Shown one piece after another: positions 1 through 6,451 of a DNA stretch of 16,040 nt. Within the stretch, counting starts at the first letter, position 1. Each line of letters opens with the position of its first letter. The translations under genes were made by a program, and so were the position numbers. The notes below the pieces were generated by a model that saw nothing but the letters and a program-made list of their open reading frames with translations, was not told where the DNA came from and did no database searches. Origin of the DNA: VBAS01 sp964581455 (GTDB taxonomy: Bacteria > Bacteroidota > Bacteroidia > Chitinophagales > Chitinophagaceae); contig CAZOOT010000081.1 of the NCBI GenBank assembly GCA_964581455.1, positions 1 through 16,040 of the forward strand, read 5' to 3'.

Positions 1-1766
1 CGGGGATGATCAAGTCCTGAATTTTCCAATGACCAGTTTTCTCCTTTATCTGCAGACCTATACATATCTTCTCCATTAAAATCTTTGTAATCGAGAGCTC
101 CGGAAGTTCCTGCAAAAATCAATTTTTCATCAACAAATAGCAGGGACCGGATGGCTGTATTTGAAATACCTTTATTTATCGGAGTCCAGCTTCGGTCTTT
201 TTCATTGTATCGGAATACACCTTTTTGAACAGCGCCAAAATATAAACGGTTTTGTTTGTCAACGACCATTTGAGCAGCAGCTTCTCCGATCGGGTTTGAA
301 ACCTCTAATTTTTTCCAGTTATCTCCGTTGTTATCAGACCGGAAAACATTTCCATTTTCATTGGCTGCATACAGCACATCGTTTGCATCCACAACAAGAG
401 CAATATACCGCTGTGTTTCCAACCCGTTATTTACAGGATGCCAGTTTTCTCCGTTATCTGCAGACCGGTATACTCCCCCCGCTAAAACTGCAGCAAATAA
501 CTGATCATTTGAATTAACAACAAGATTCATTATCCAATGCGAATTTTTAAACGGGATGCCATTGCTTTTTTTCTGCCAGCTGTTACCTGAATTGGAAGAC
601 CTGTATATACTTGAAGTGTAAGTTCCCACAAACAATTCACCCTTGCTGTTCATGGCCATATCCAGTATACCCTTTTCATCCAGCCCATTATTTTTTTCGA
701 TCCAGGTTTTCCCATTGTCGGCCGAACTAAAAACACCTCCATATGAACCGGCAAACAATACATCATTTTTATTAACTATCAGATCATTTATCCGCTGAGC
801 TATCAGCCCTGAATTAAGAGGATGCAATTTTGTTTTGTTTTCATCAGAATAATGAACTCCGTTTGAAGAGCCTGTATACAATATATTATTCCGGATGATC
901 ATGCACCAAATGGCATCCCTGAAGAGGAGCCTGGCTTTTTCAGGTTGGTCAGCAATTAAATAAATACCTCCTCCTTCATTGGAAAAATCTGGACCTCCCA
1001 GGCTCGCATAGATATTTCCCTCCGCATCTGTTTCCAAGTCCCAAACAGCATATTTAAACGAAGCACATTTATACCATTCAGGATCACTTTTTTTTATTTT
1101 AAATACATCACCATTTTTAGTTGCAGCATAAACCTGCTCATCATTACCTTGCACAATACAGGTAATTGAATTGTTTTTCAGCGATGGTAAAGTTTTCCAG
1201 CTTTGTCCTCCATCACCTGAATATGAAATCAGACTGTCAGCATAGGCAACATAGATTTTTTTATAATAAGTATTGATCGCATTGACAGACTTTCTAAATC
1301 TCTCATCTTTGAGCCAATTATTACCACTGTTAACAGATCTGTAAAGTCCATTTTCAGTTCCGGCAAAAATTGTCCCGTCAGGCAAACCGGCTAAACCTGT
1401 TATTTGTAAGTTTTGAATTCCGGTGTTTTTTCTTTGCCAGGATTTATTTAGTCCTGAAGAACGAAATATTCCATCTGACCTGGTAGCGAAATAAATCTGT
1501 CTGTCCTCAGCAATGACAATGGAAATAATATTATCCCGGGTAGCTCCCAAAAACAAAGGCGTCCATAGTTTATTTTTTTCTGAATATTGAAATAATGTGC
1601 CTCCCTGCGTACCGCAGTATAATGTTCCGTTTTCGTCAAATGTCACGGACAATACACTGCCACCGTTTGGTCCATTGGTTTGATCCCAAAAATTGTTTTG
1701 TGCAAAAGAAATTTGATAAATGCATGAAAGAATAATTGCAGGAAATAATTTGTGAATTAAAATCAT
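1..1766 (-). CDS. Secreted Asp-box (BNR/Ycf48-like) repeat protein, C-terminus beyond the left edge
   Basis: An open frame of 588 codons runs from an ATG at 1766 to the window edge without a stop. It starts with a short basic-hydrophobic signal peptide (MILIHKLFPAIILSCIYQ, then a likely cleavage after ISFA), so the protein is exported. The rest is built from repeats carrying the Asp-box pattern S-x-D/N-x-G-x-x-W, for example SADKGENW (33-56), SDNNGDNW (315-338), SADNGENW (441-464), SSNSGNSW (576-599), SADNGKTW (702-725), SGDGGQSW (1197-1220) and SVNSGNNW (1314-1337). Where they are regular, boxes are about 42-45 residues apart, as expected for blades of a beta-propeller of the sortilin/Ycf48/BNR type. 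No catalytic residues are recognisable and the substrate is unknown. In Bacteroidota such proteins often end in a type IX secretion sorting domain, but that part is not visible. It has no obvious link to the cofactor genes. Confidence 0.85.
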   Translation of the reverse strand, partial: MILIHKLFPAIILSCIYQISFAQNNFWDQTNGPNGGSVLSVTFDENGTLYCGTQGGTLFQYSEKNKLWTPLFLGATRDNIISIVIAEDRQIYFATRSDGIFRSSGLNKSWQRKNTGIQNLQITGLAGLPDGTIFAGTENGLYRSVNSGNNWLKDERFRKSVNAINTYYKKIYVAYADSLISYSGDGGQSWKTLPSLKNNSITCIVQGNDEQVYAATKNGDVFKIKKSDPEWYKCASFKYAVWDLETDAEGNIYASLGGPDFSNEGGGIYLIADQPEKARLLFRDAIWCMIIRNNILYTGSSNGVHYSDENKTKLHPLNSGLIAQRINDLIVNKNDVLFAGSYGGVFSSADNGKTWIEKNNGLDEKGILDMAMNSKGELFVGTYTSSIYRSSNSGNSWQKKSNGIPFKNSHWIMNLVVNSNDQLFAAVLAGGVYRSADNGENWHPVNNGLETQRYIALVVDANDVLYAANENGNVFRSDNNGDNWKKLEVSNPIGEAAAQMVVDKQNRLYFGAVQKGVFRYNEKDRSWTPINKGISNTAIRSLLFVDEKLIFAGTSGALDYKDFNGEDMYRSADKGENWSLENSGLDHP

Positions 1767-1945
1767 AGCTAATTGTGTTTCGCAGATGAAAAAAACTCAA
1801 TACATTCTTATGCTTAATGTCCTGTCGGTTGTCGGTGATCTGATCTGATCTGAATTTTAATAATTTAATTCAGAAAATTGAATTATAGAAAAAAATTTCA
1901 ACAGGGTTGCCGATAATGTGCAGGGCTTACTGCATGCATTATTTC

Positions 1946-2422
1946 TTATTCTGATTGAAACGAAATGATTACATCGCCGGAACCAACTGCAGATGCAAGT
2001 CTGCCGGGATTGTCAAAGCTTCCAAGTTTTGTATATCGATATTTTGTTTTAAAAGTTTTATAGAAAAGCACCAGGGTATTTGTTCCCCAGACCATTAAAT
2101 CACCTTCCTGAATTGTTCCGATTTCTGTTGCATTTGTTGGCAAATCAGTTGAAAGTTGAAAATACTTTTCATTGCCATTCAGTTCACTCATTTTTAAAGT
2201 CAATGGCAACATGGCTTTAAATGCAACACTTGTTTTATTCTCAGAAAGCGTTGCTGTGAAAATATCTGACCTGATTTTTATTTTCATTTTATTATTTATT
2301 GAATTATCGTTAAGATAAAAATCACTCCGGGATGAAGATGTGTTTTTTGTTATTATATTTTTATCATTGCCTGCAATAACCTGGGTGACTATTAAAATAA
2401 ACAGATATTTCATGGGTGCCAT
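1946..2422 (-). CDS. Small exported cyclophilin-like domain protein
   Basis: This frame encodes about 158 residues. It begins with a hydrophobic leader (MAPMKYLFILIVTQVIAG), so it is probably exported. From about residue 45 it matches the bacterial cyclophilin-like family that I know mostly as 110-residue secreted or lipoprotein modules. Recognisable family features in order are an opening K-I-K-I-R strand, an F-x-A-x-L segment, LPLTLKMSELNGNEKYF, LPTNA, the G-x-I-Q-x-G-D-L segment, LVLFYKTFKT and a closing G-S-G-D-V strand. The frame can be extended to a GTG at 2455, but the ATG at 2422 (or 2413) places the signal peptide at the very N-terminus and is preferred. The cellular role of this family is unclear, and prolyl isomerase activity should not be assumed. 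It is about 100 bp downstream of the next minus-strand gene and may share its transcript. Confidence 0.75.
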   Translation of the reverse strand: MAPMKYLFILIVTQVIAGNDKNIITKNTSSSRSDFYLNDNSINNKMKIKIRSDIFTATLSENKTSVAFKAMLPLTLKMSELNGNEKYFQLSTDLPTNATEIGTIQEGDLMVWGTNTLVLFYKTFKTKYRYTKLGSFDNPGRLASAVGSGDVIISFQSE

Positions 2423-2521
2423 TTTACTGATGAATTTGACAGGTAGGATCCTCACAATTTTTTCTCAACGAATCTTCTCCCGCCAAAGAAGGGACGACCA
2501 ACAACAACTTGGAATTAATAA

Positions 2522-2788
2522 CTAACTTTTCCAAGACTTTGTATGTCTTGAAAAAGACATATAATCTTTTATAGTTTTGATTGCACTATAAATTACAACA
2601 GTAATCAAAATAAGTTTCATAGGAATTTGGCTTCCCCCTGCAGAAAACCAGACTAATATCAGAAGTAATAGTCCGCTTGTCAATCTGATGTAGGTGATAA
2701 TGGGTTGTTTTATGCGTTTCAATAGAAAAAATGTAGTGATCATTACCGACATAACAACAACGATTAGTAAAATTTCATTGAAGGTCAT
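2522..2788 (-). CDS. Small three-helix membrane protein of unknown function
   Basis: I do not recognise this 88-residue protein. It has three strongly hydrophobic stretches, at about residues 5-23, 31-49 and 56-71. They are separated by a basic loop (LLKRIKQP) and a short GGSQ turn, and a basic, serine-rich tail (SFSRHTKSWKS) follows. Positive charge after the first helix and at the C-terminus suggests both of those segments face the cytoplasm. The start is an ATG with no upstream in-frame alternative needed. The gene follows a 300-bp stretch rich in hairpins and precedes the cyclophilin-like gene on the same strand. It could be a short-lived or pseudo-coding frame, but the clean alternation of helices and loops argues for a real gene. 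Confidence 0.6.
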   Translation of the reverse strand: MTFNEILLIVVVMSVMITTFFLLKRIKQPIITYIRLTSGLLLLILVWFSAGGSQIPMKLILITVVIYSAIKTIKDYMSFSRHTKSWKS

Positions 2789-2843
2789 GTTATATTTTTT
2801 AAGGTTATTATTTCTGCTAAAGTTTAGACATTTCAGGCCATTG

Positions 2844-2958
2844 CTGGACCTTCCAGACTACTAATGTAGAGAATTTATTTTAAGTAGTTGGTCAGGCTTG
2901 TAGGACTCTCCACAGGGGTCCTTCGGACCTTTGAAACGATTAACAACTACGGGGAGTC
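2844..2958. other. Cluster of hairpins between moaCB and the small membrane protein gene
   Basis: Several inverted repeats crowd this short non-coding stretch. CTGGA-CCT-TCCAG lies at 2844-2856 and CTAC-TAAT-GTAG at 2858-2869. CAGGGGTCC (2913-2921) faces GGACCTTTG (2925-2933) across a TTC loop. This last hairpin is nested inside GACTCTCC (2904-2911) and GGGGAGTC (2951-2958). A further pair, GTAGTTG (2884-2890) and CAACTAC (2944-2950), would interleave with the outer stem in pseudoknot fashion. The inner and outer stems need G-U pairs that exist only if the plus strand is the RNA; on the minus strand they become A-C mismatches. GTAG at 2900-2903 directly 5' of the hairpin also recalls REP elements. 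Whether this is an RNA, a REP-like repeat or a terminator cannot be decided from one copy. Confidence 0.4.
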
Positions 2959-3127
2959 AATTCATATGCTTATTATCAGTTGGCACTAATTCAAGCAATT
3001 TTATTTTAACCGGAAAATGAAGAGCACCGGAAGGAATTTTGAAATTATCTGCCCATGCTGTATTCGCTGCAGGTTGTGGAGTATTTTTTTTCGGTTTATC
3101 AAGATGATGAATGCCGGTATCCCTCAT
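2957..3127 (-). other. 56-codon reading frame overlapping the end of moaCB; possible frameshifted tail or small ORF
   Basis: An ATG at 3127, inside the last codons of moaCB but in a different frame, opens a 56-residue frame (MRDTGIHHLDKPKK... ending VPTDNKHMN) that runs 142 bp past the moaCB stop. Its codon choice looks like that of the neighbouring genes rather than random sequence. The frame is open further upstream to 3178 inside moaCB. A single extra base near 3128 would splice moaCB's LLHVFK directly onto YMRDTG in this frame. I do not recognise any domain in it. It may be an authentic C-terminal extension broken by an indel, a separate tiny gene, or chance. Confidence 0.3.
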
Positions 3128-4016
3128 GTACTTTGAAAACATGTAACAACTGGGGGAATAATGCATCCATCGTTTCATTTACCGCATTTACCGAACCAGG
3201 TAAAGTGATAACCAAAGTGTTTTTAATAAATCCGGCAACTCCGCGGGACAACATAGCATAAGGAGTTCTTTGTTGCCCATAACTGCGTGCCGCTTCCATA
3301 ATACCGGGAATAGTTGTTTCTATCAACGGGGAAATAGCTTCTGGTGTAACATCTCTTGGTGATAGGCCAGTGCCACCTATGAACAATACCAGGTCTGTTT
3401 CGGTTGAACAAAGTGCTTCCGCTTTGTTTTGTATCAATGCTACTTCATCAGCAATTATTTCATAAGTTTTGGTTTTTAAACCATATTGTTCCAGTCTTTG
3501 CATGGCCAATTTGCCGGCGGTATCAACGCCTTCGCCTTTTGAAATTGTATCTGAGCAAACTATCACAGCACAGTTTAATTCATCTGCCTGCTGATTTTTA
3601 ATATCTGATTTGCCACCTTTTTTTGAAACAAGTTTAATAGTAGAAATTTCAATTCCTTTATCCAATGGTTTCAGCATATCATACATGGTGAGGGCAGTAA
3701 TCGCAGCGCCATGCATGGCTTCCACTTCCACACCGGTTTTGTAAATGGTATGCACTTCTACAGTGATCAGGATGTTCAAGCCCTCTATTGTATGTGTAAT
3801 GGCAGCGTATTCTACCGGCAATGGATGACAATCCGGAATGACATCGCTGGTTTTCTTGATAGCTAGTAAACCGGCTGCTCTTGAAAACTCAAACGTATCA
3901 CCCTTGGGAACGGTTTTATTTTTTACTGCATCTATCGTTTCCTGTTTAGAAACAATAATTACTGCAGTTGCGATTGCTTTTCGCAGACTGTATGATTTAT
4001 GTGTGATATTGACCAA
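3099..4016 (-). CDS. moaCB: Bifunctional molybdenum cofactor biosynthesis protein MoaC/MoaB
   Basis: The 305-residue protein joins two pathway enzymes. Residues 1-140 are MoaC, cyclic pyranopterin monophosphate synthase. It shows KGDTF (38-42), the DCHPL motif (62-66), TGVEVEAMHGA (94-104) with the conserved acidic pair, and YDMLKP (112-117) with the catalytic Asp/Lys. Residues from about 147 onward are a MoaB/Mog-type molybdopterin adenylyltransferase, with VIVCSDTIS, LFIGGTGLSPRDVTPEA (211-227), GIMEAARSYG and ITLPGS (270-275). Upstream of the MVNITHK start an in-frame TGA at about 4041 leaves no ATG, so translation must use TTG at 4016. It follows moaE with a 28-bp gap and is the last pathway gene of this operon. 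MoaC/MoaB fusions are known in Bacteroidota. The extreme C-terminus may be altered by a frameshift, because the alternative frame continues past the stop. Confidence 0.93.
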   Translation of the reverse strand: MVNITHKSYSLRKAIATAVIIVSKQETIDAVKNKTVPKGDTFEFSRAAGLLAIKKTSDVIPDCHPLPVEYAAITHTIEGLNILITVEVHTIYKTGVEVEAMHGAAITALTMYDMLKPLDKGIEISTIKLVSKKGGKSDIKNQQADELNCAVIVCSDTISKGEGVDTAGKLAMQRLEQYGLKTKTYEIIADEVALIQNKAEALCSTETDLVLFIGGTGLSPRDVTPEAISPLIETTIPGIMEAARSYGQQRTPYAMLSRGVAGFIKNTLVITLPGSVNAVNETMDALFPQLLHVFKVHEGYRHSSS

Positions 4017-4044
4017 ATGTGATGATTGATTATTAATTATTCAT

Positions 4045-4488
4045 TCAGGTATTTTCTTTCCAAACATAGCTATTATCTGTAAAAAGCTCTTTTCCCCAAA
4101 CCGGTAATTCAGCTTTCACTCTCTCCACAATTTCTTCGCAGGCATCTATTGCAGCTTTGCGGTGAACAGAGGATGTAAAAACAAACAAACTGATTTCACC
4201 AGCTGCTACTTTGCCCAAACTATGGTATACATGCATACAAGTCAGGTCATATTTTAAAAAAATAACTTCCCGGATATCTTGCATTTTTTTAAGCGCCATT
4301 TCTTCATAAGCTGTGTATTCTATAAATGCTACTTCCTTATCATCAATTTTATCAGCCCTCACCTGTCCAAGGAAAATGCTGTGCCCGCCAATAGCTGTTT
4401 TGGTACTGTGCTTTTGAATGCTGTCAGCAATAAAAGAGGCAGCTATTGGTCCCTGTACAAAAATATTTTTAGGTTTTCTTTCCATCAT
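4045..4488 (-). CDS. moaE: Molybdopterin synthase catalytic subunit MoaE
   Basis: MoaE, paired with thiocarboxylated MoaD, adds the two dithiolene sulfurs to cyclic pyranopterin monophosphate. The 147-residue product has the family length and motifs: GPI near the N-terminus, FLGQVR (39-44) with the conserved Arg, YTAYEEMA, HSLGKVAAGE, SSVHRKAA (106-113) with the His-Arg pair, and VKAELPVWGKE (124-134) with the catalytic Lys at 125. The second catalytic Lys of the E. coli enzyme (K126) falls, by eye, on Gly132, with Lys133 next to it. The frame is open 123 bp further upstream, but that part lies inside moeB. The ATG at 4488 forms an ATGA overlap with the moeB stop, which points to coupled translation and fixes the start (or the adjacent ATG at 4485). 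Confidence 0.93.
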   Translation of the reverse strand: MMERKPKNIFVQGPIAASFIADSIQKHSTKTAIGGHSIFLGQVRADKIDDKEVAFIEYTAYEEMALKKMQDIREVIFLKYDLTCMHVYHSLGKVAAGEISLFVFTSSVHRKAAIDACEEIVERVKAELPVWGKELFTDNSYVWKENT

Positions 4489-5600
4489 ACAGTTTGTTTC
4501 TGTTTTTTCCATTCCAAAATTCCACCACGCAGACTGTAAATTTTTTTTTGTTCTCCAAAAATAGCCGATAAAATCCTGGCAGCCTGCAAACTTCTTTTCC
4601 CTGTTTGACAAAAAACAATGACGGAATCAGTCATTATTAATGATGATTGATCAGCCAATAGTGCCAAAGGGATCTTCCTGTTTGAAAATTCGCTTGCTTC
4701 AGGTAATTCATTAATTTCTCTTACATCTATAACATCTGTATTACCCTTTTCTATAAGGTTATTGAAAGTATCATAATCTATTTCTATTTCAGAAACCGGT
4801 GAAGTGCAAAGCCAAACATAATCTGTTTTCAAAAATGCTGTTTCATTTTCCGGTATCAGGGAGCGGGTTTCTTTCCTTGCGGAAAGACTCAATTGATACA
4901 TTTCATTGTTCAATGTATTATAAGTAAGCAATTGGTTGATCAATGACTTACCAAATCCGGCAATCAATTTTATGGTTTCATTCGCCATCATACTGCCGAT
5001 AATGCCTGGCAAAACACCTAGTACCCCTGCTTCCGCACAATTCAACACTTCATTCTCTTTTGGTGGCTCAGGAAATAAATCCCGATAATTTACATGATCA
5101 GCATTTTGATTCATAAATACACTCACTTGCCCTTCAAATTGTGATATGGCGCCATACACCAAAGGTTTTTTTAACAGCACACAGGCATCATTAATCATAT
5201 AACGTGTAGAAAAATTATCCGTGCCATCAATCACTATTTCAAATTCATCGATCAGTTGTAGGGCATTTTCCGTAGTTAGTCTCTCATTGCAGGCAATGAT
5301 TTTAATATCAGGATTCAATTTTTGCAAAATATTTGCAACTCTTTCTGCTTTTGAAAATCCGATATCCTGTACTGAATATAGTACCTGTCGATGAAGATTG
5401 TTCAGGGCCACCACATCATCGTCTACGATTCCGATTGTTCCTATACCTGCAGCAGTTAAATATTGTAACACGGGACAACCTAAGCCGCCGGCACCAATCA
5501 CCAATACTTTTGCCTTCAGCAGTTTTAGCTGGGCCTTTTCACCAAATTCAGGTAAAATGATCTGGCGTTGATAACGGTCATATAAATTGATGTTATTCAT
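4485..5600 (-). CDS. moeB: MoeB-type MoaD-activating enzyme fused to a C-terminal rhodanese domain
   Basis: This 371-residue E1-like enzyme adenylylates the C-terminal glycine of MoaD. The N-terminal ThiF/MoeB domain (about 1-245) shows DRYQRQIILPEFG (8-20), the nucleotide loop GAGGLG (36-41), LNNLHRQ (66-72), IDGTDNFSTRY (124-134) and LNCAEAGVLG (186-195) with the candidate catalytic Cys188. The usual zinc CxxC ahead of LFPEPP is NYRD here, so structural zinc is probably absent. Residues from about 270 form a rhodanese domain with DVREINELPEA and the active-site loop FCQTGKRS (C331). This is the architecture of eukaryotic MOCS3/Uba4, where the rhodanese part supplies the sulfur, so one protein probably both activates and sulfurates MoaD. 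It starts 2 bp after the moaD stop. GGAGGA at the end of moaD sits 5 nt before its ATG and serves as a good ribosome binding site, rare in this window. Confidence 0.93.
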   Translation of the reverse strand: MNNINLYDRYQRQIILPEFGEKAQLKLLKAKVLVIGAGGLGCPVLQYLTAAGIGTIGIVDDDVVALNNLHRQVLYSVQDIGFSKAERVANILQKLNPDIKIIACNERLTTENALQLIDEFEIVIDGTDNFSTRYMINDACVLLKKPLVYGAISQFEGQVSVFMNQNADHVNYRDLFPEPPKENEVLNCAEAGVLGVLPGIIGSMMANETIKLIAGFGKSLINQLLTYNTLNNEMYQLSLSARKETRSLIPENETAFLKTDYVWLCTSPVSEIEIDYDTFNNLIEKGNTDVIDVREINELPEASEFSNRKIPLALLADQSSLIMTDSVIVFCQTGKRSLQAARILSAIFGEQKKIYSLRGGILEWKKQKQTV

Positions 5601-5602
5601 TT

Positions 5603-5833
5603 TTATCCTCCGGAAAAAGGGGGTAATAATGCAACTTCACTGTTTTCATTCAACAATGTATTTGAATGAATCACCTGTTTGTTTACGGCGATCACATATT
5701 TTGTATCAGCTAATGCCGGATAATTCTTATGCAAAATCTCTTTCAGGGCATCCGTATTCACCACATAATCCAGGGAAATGGAATTCCCTGTGATATCTGC
5801 CAACTTGCCAAACAAAATAATTTTTAAACTCAT
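5603..5833 (-). CDS. moaD: Molybdopterin synthase sulfur carrier subunit MoaD
   Basis: This is the small ubiquitin-fold sulfur carrier of molybdopterin synthase, 76 residues long. Recognisable parts are an initial beta strand LKIILFGKLADITG, a central VIAVNKQ segment, and the diagnostic end LLPPFSGG. The terminal Gly-Gly is adenylylated by MoeB and then converted to a thiocarboxylate. The frame could be read back to a TTG at 5851, but the ATG at 5833 gives the normal family N-terminus. It is the first gene of the moaD-moeB-moaE-moaCB operon. A TAAATTTG box on the minus strand at 5849-5856 lies just upstream and is a likely -7 element for the whole operon. Confidence 0.93.
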   Translation of the reverse strand: MSLKIILFGKLADITGNSISLDYVVNTDALKEILHKNYPALADTKYVIAVNKQVIHSNTLLNENSEVALLPPFSGG

Positions 5834-5887
5834 AATATAACAAGACTGCAAATTTACTTAGAATTATCTTTGCGTAAACAGGCAATT
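5834..5887. promoter_or_regulatory. Divergent promoter region between moaD and the PNPOx-like gene
   Basis: Two matches to the Bacteroidota -7 element TAnnTTTG lie back to back in this 54-bp gap. On the plus strand TATCTTTG (5865-5872) would start transcription about 10 nt before the ATG at 5888. On the minus strand TAAATTTG (5849-5856 read in reverse) would drive moaD. Neither has a perfect -33 TTTG. The minus-strand one has TGTTTAC about 18-20 nt upstream, a partial match. The two elements are so close that both promoters are unlikely to be occupied at once, which suggests mutually exclusive or coordinated expression. I see no molybdenum cofactor riboswitch here. Confidence 0.5.
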
Positions 5888-6451
5888 ATGGGAAAAGACT
5901 ATGAATATATTACGGATGACTACAGTGACTTTATTAAAAAGCAACGATTGTTTTTTGTAAGTACGGCTCCCCTGGATACCAAAAGCCTAATCAATCTTTC
6001 ACCAAAGGGTTTTGATTGTTTTCGTATTTTATCTCCTGCTCGTGTCGGCTATCTTGATATAGTGGGAAGTGGTAATGAAACATCAGCACATCTTTTAGAA
6101 AATGGCCGAATCACTTTTATGTTCTGTGCTTTTGATGGCCCGCCAAAAATATTAAGGCTTTATGGCAAAGGATATACTGTTTTACCCGGTGATGAAGAGT
6201 GGGATGAACTCTCCAAACAATTTACCCTGTTGCCTGCAACCAGGCAGATCATTGTAGCAGATATTTTCAAAGTGAAAAGCTCCTGTGGTTTTGGAGTTCC
6301 GCTTTATGAATATGCTGCTGAAAGAGATCATATCATTAAATGGGCAGAGAATAAGGGGGAAGAGGGTTTGGAGGAATACAAAAAAGAAAAAAACTTACAA
6401 AGTATGGATGGCCTGCCAACAGCACTGTCAAAATCAATCAAGCCTGGGTAA
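5888..6451 (+). CDS. Pyridoxamine 5'-phosphate oxidase-family (flavin split-barrel) protein
   Basis: This 187-residue cytosolic protein resembles the PNPOx-like FMN-binding split-barrel family. It has an N-terminal segment DFIKKQRLFFVSTAPL typical of the first barrel strands, then LINLSPKGFD, VGYLDIVGSGNETSAHLLENGRI, a core strand TFMFCAFDGPPKILRLYGKG, and a charged helical tail ending near SKSIKPG. In related proteins the SPKG and GSGNET regions contact the flavin phosphate. The substrate is not deducible, and this subgroup is not the vitamin B6 enzyme itself. The frame extends back to a TTG at 5870, but that codon overlaps the predicted -7 box, so the ATG at 5888 is used. It is divergent from moaD and convergent with the permease gene, overlapping it by 14 bp. 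Confidence 0.85.
   Translation: MGKDYEYITDDYSDFIKKQRLFFVSTAPLDTKSLINLSPKGFDCFRILSPARVGYLDIVGSGNETSAHLLENGRITFMFCAFDGPPKILRLYGKGYTVLPGDEEWDELSKQFTLLPATRQIIVADIFKVKSSCGFGVPLYEYAAERDHIIKWAENKGEEGLEEYKKEKNLQSMDGLPTALSKSIKPG

Noticed and set aside
161..517. Plus-strand 118-codon open frame
   Set aside because: It lies antisense inside the Asp-box protein, whose minus-strand frame is continuous with a clear repeat pattern; the plus-strand translation has no domain.
2340..2525. Plus-strand 61-codon frame
   Set aside because: It is antisense to the signal peptide region of the cyclophilin-like gene and has no recognisable features.
4489..4611. Upstream extension of moaE to 4611
   Set aside because: It would lie inside moeB's rhodanese domain in another frame; the ATGA overlap at 4488 and family length support the shorter protein.
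5870..5887. TTG start six codons upstream of the PNPOx-like ATG
   Set aside because: The TTG is part of the predicted -7 box TATCTTTG, so it would probably not be in the transcript.
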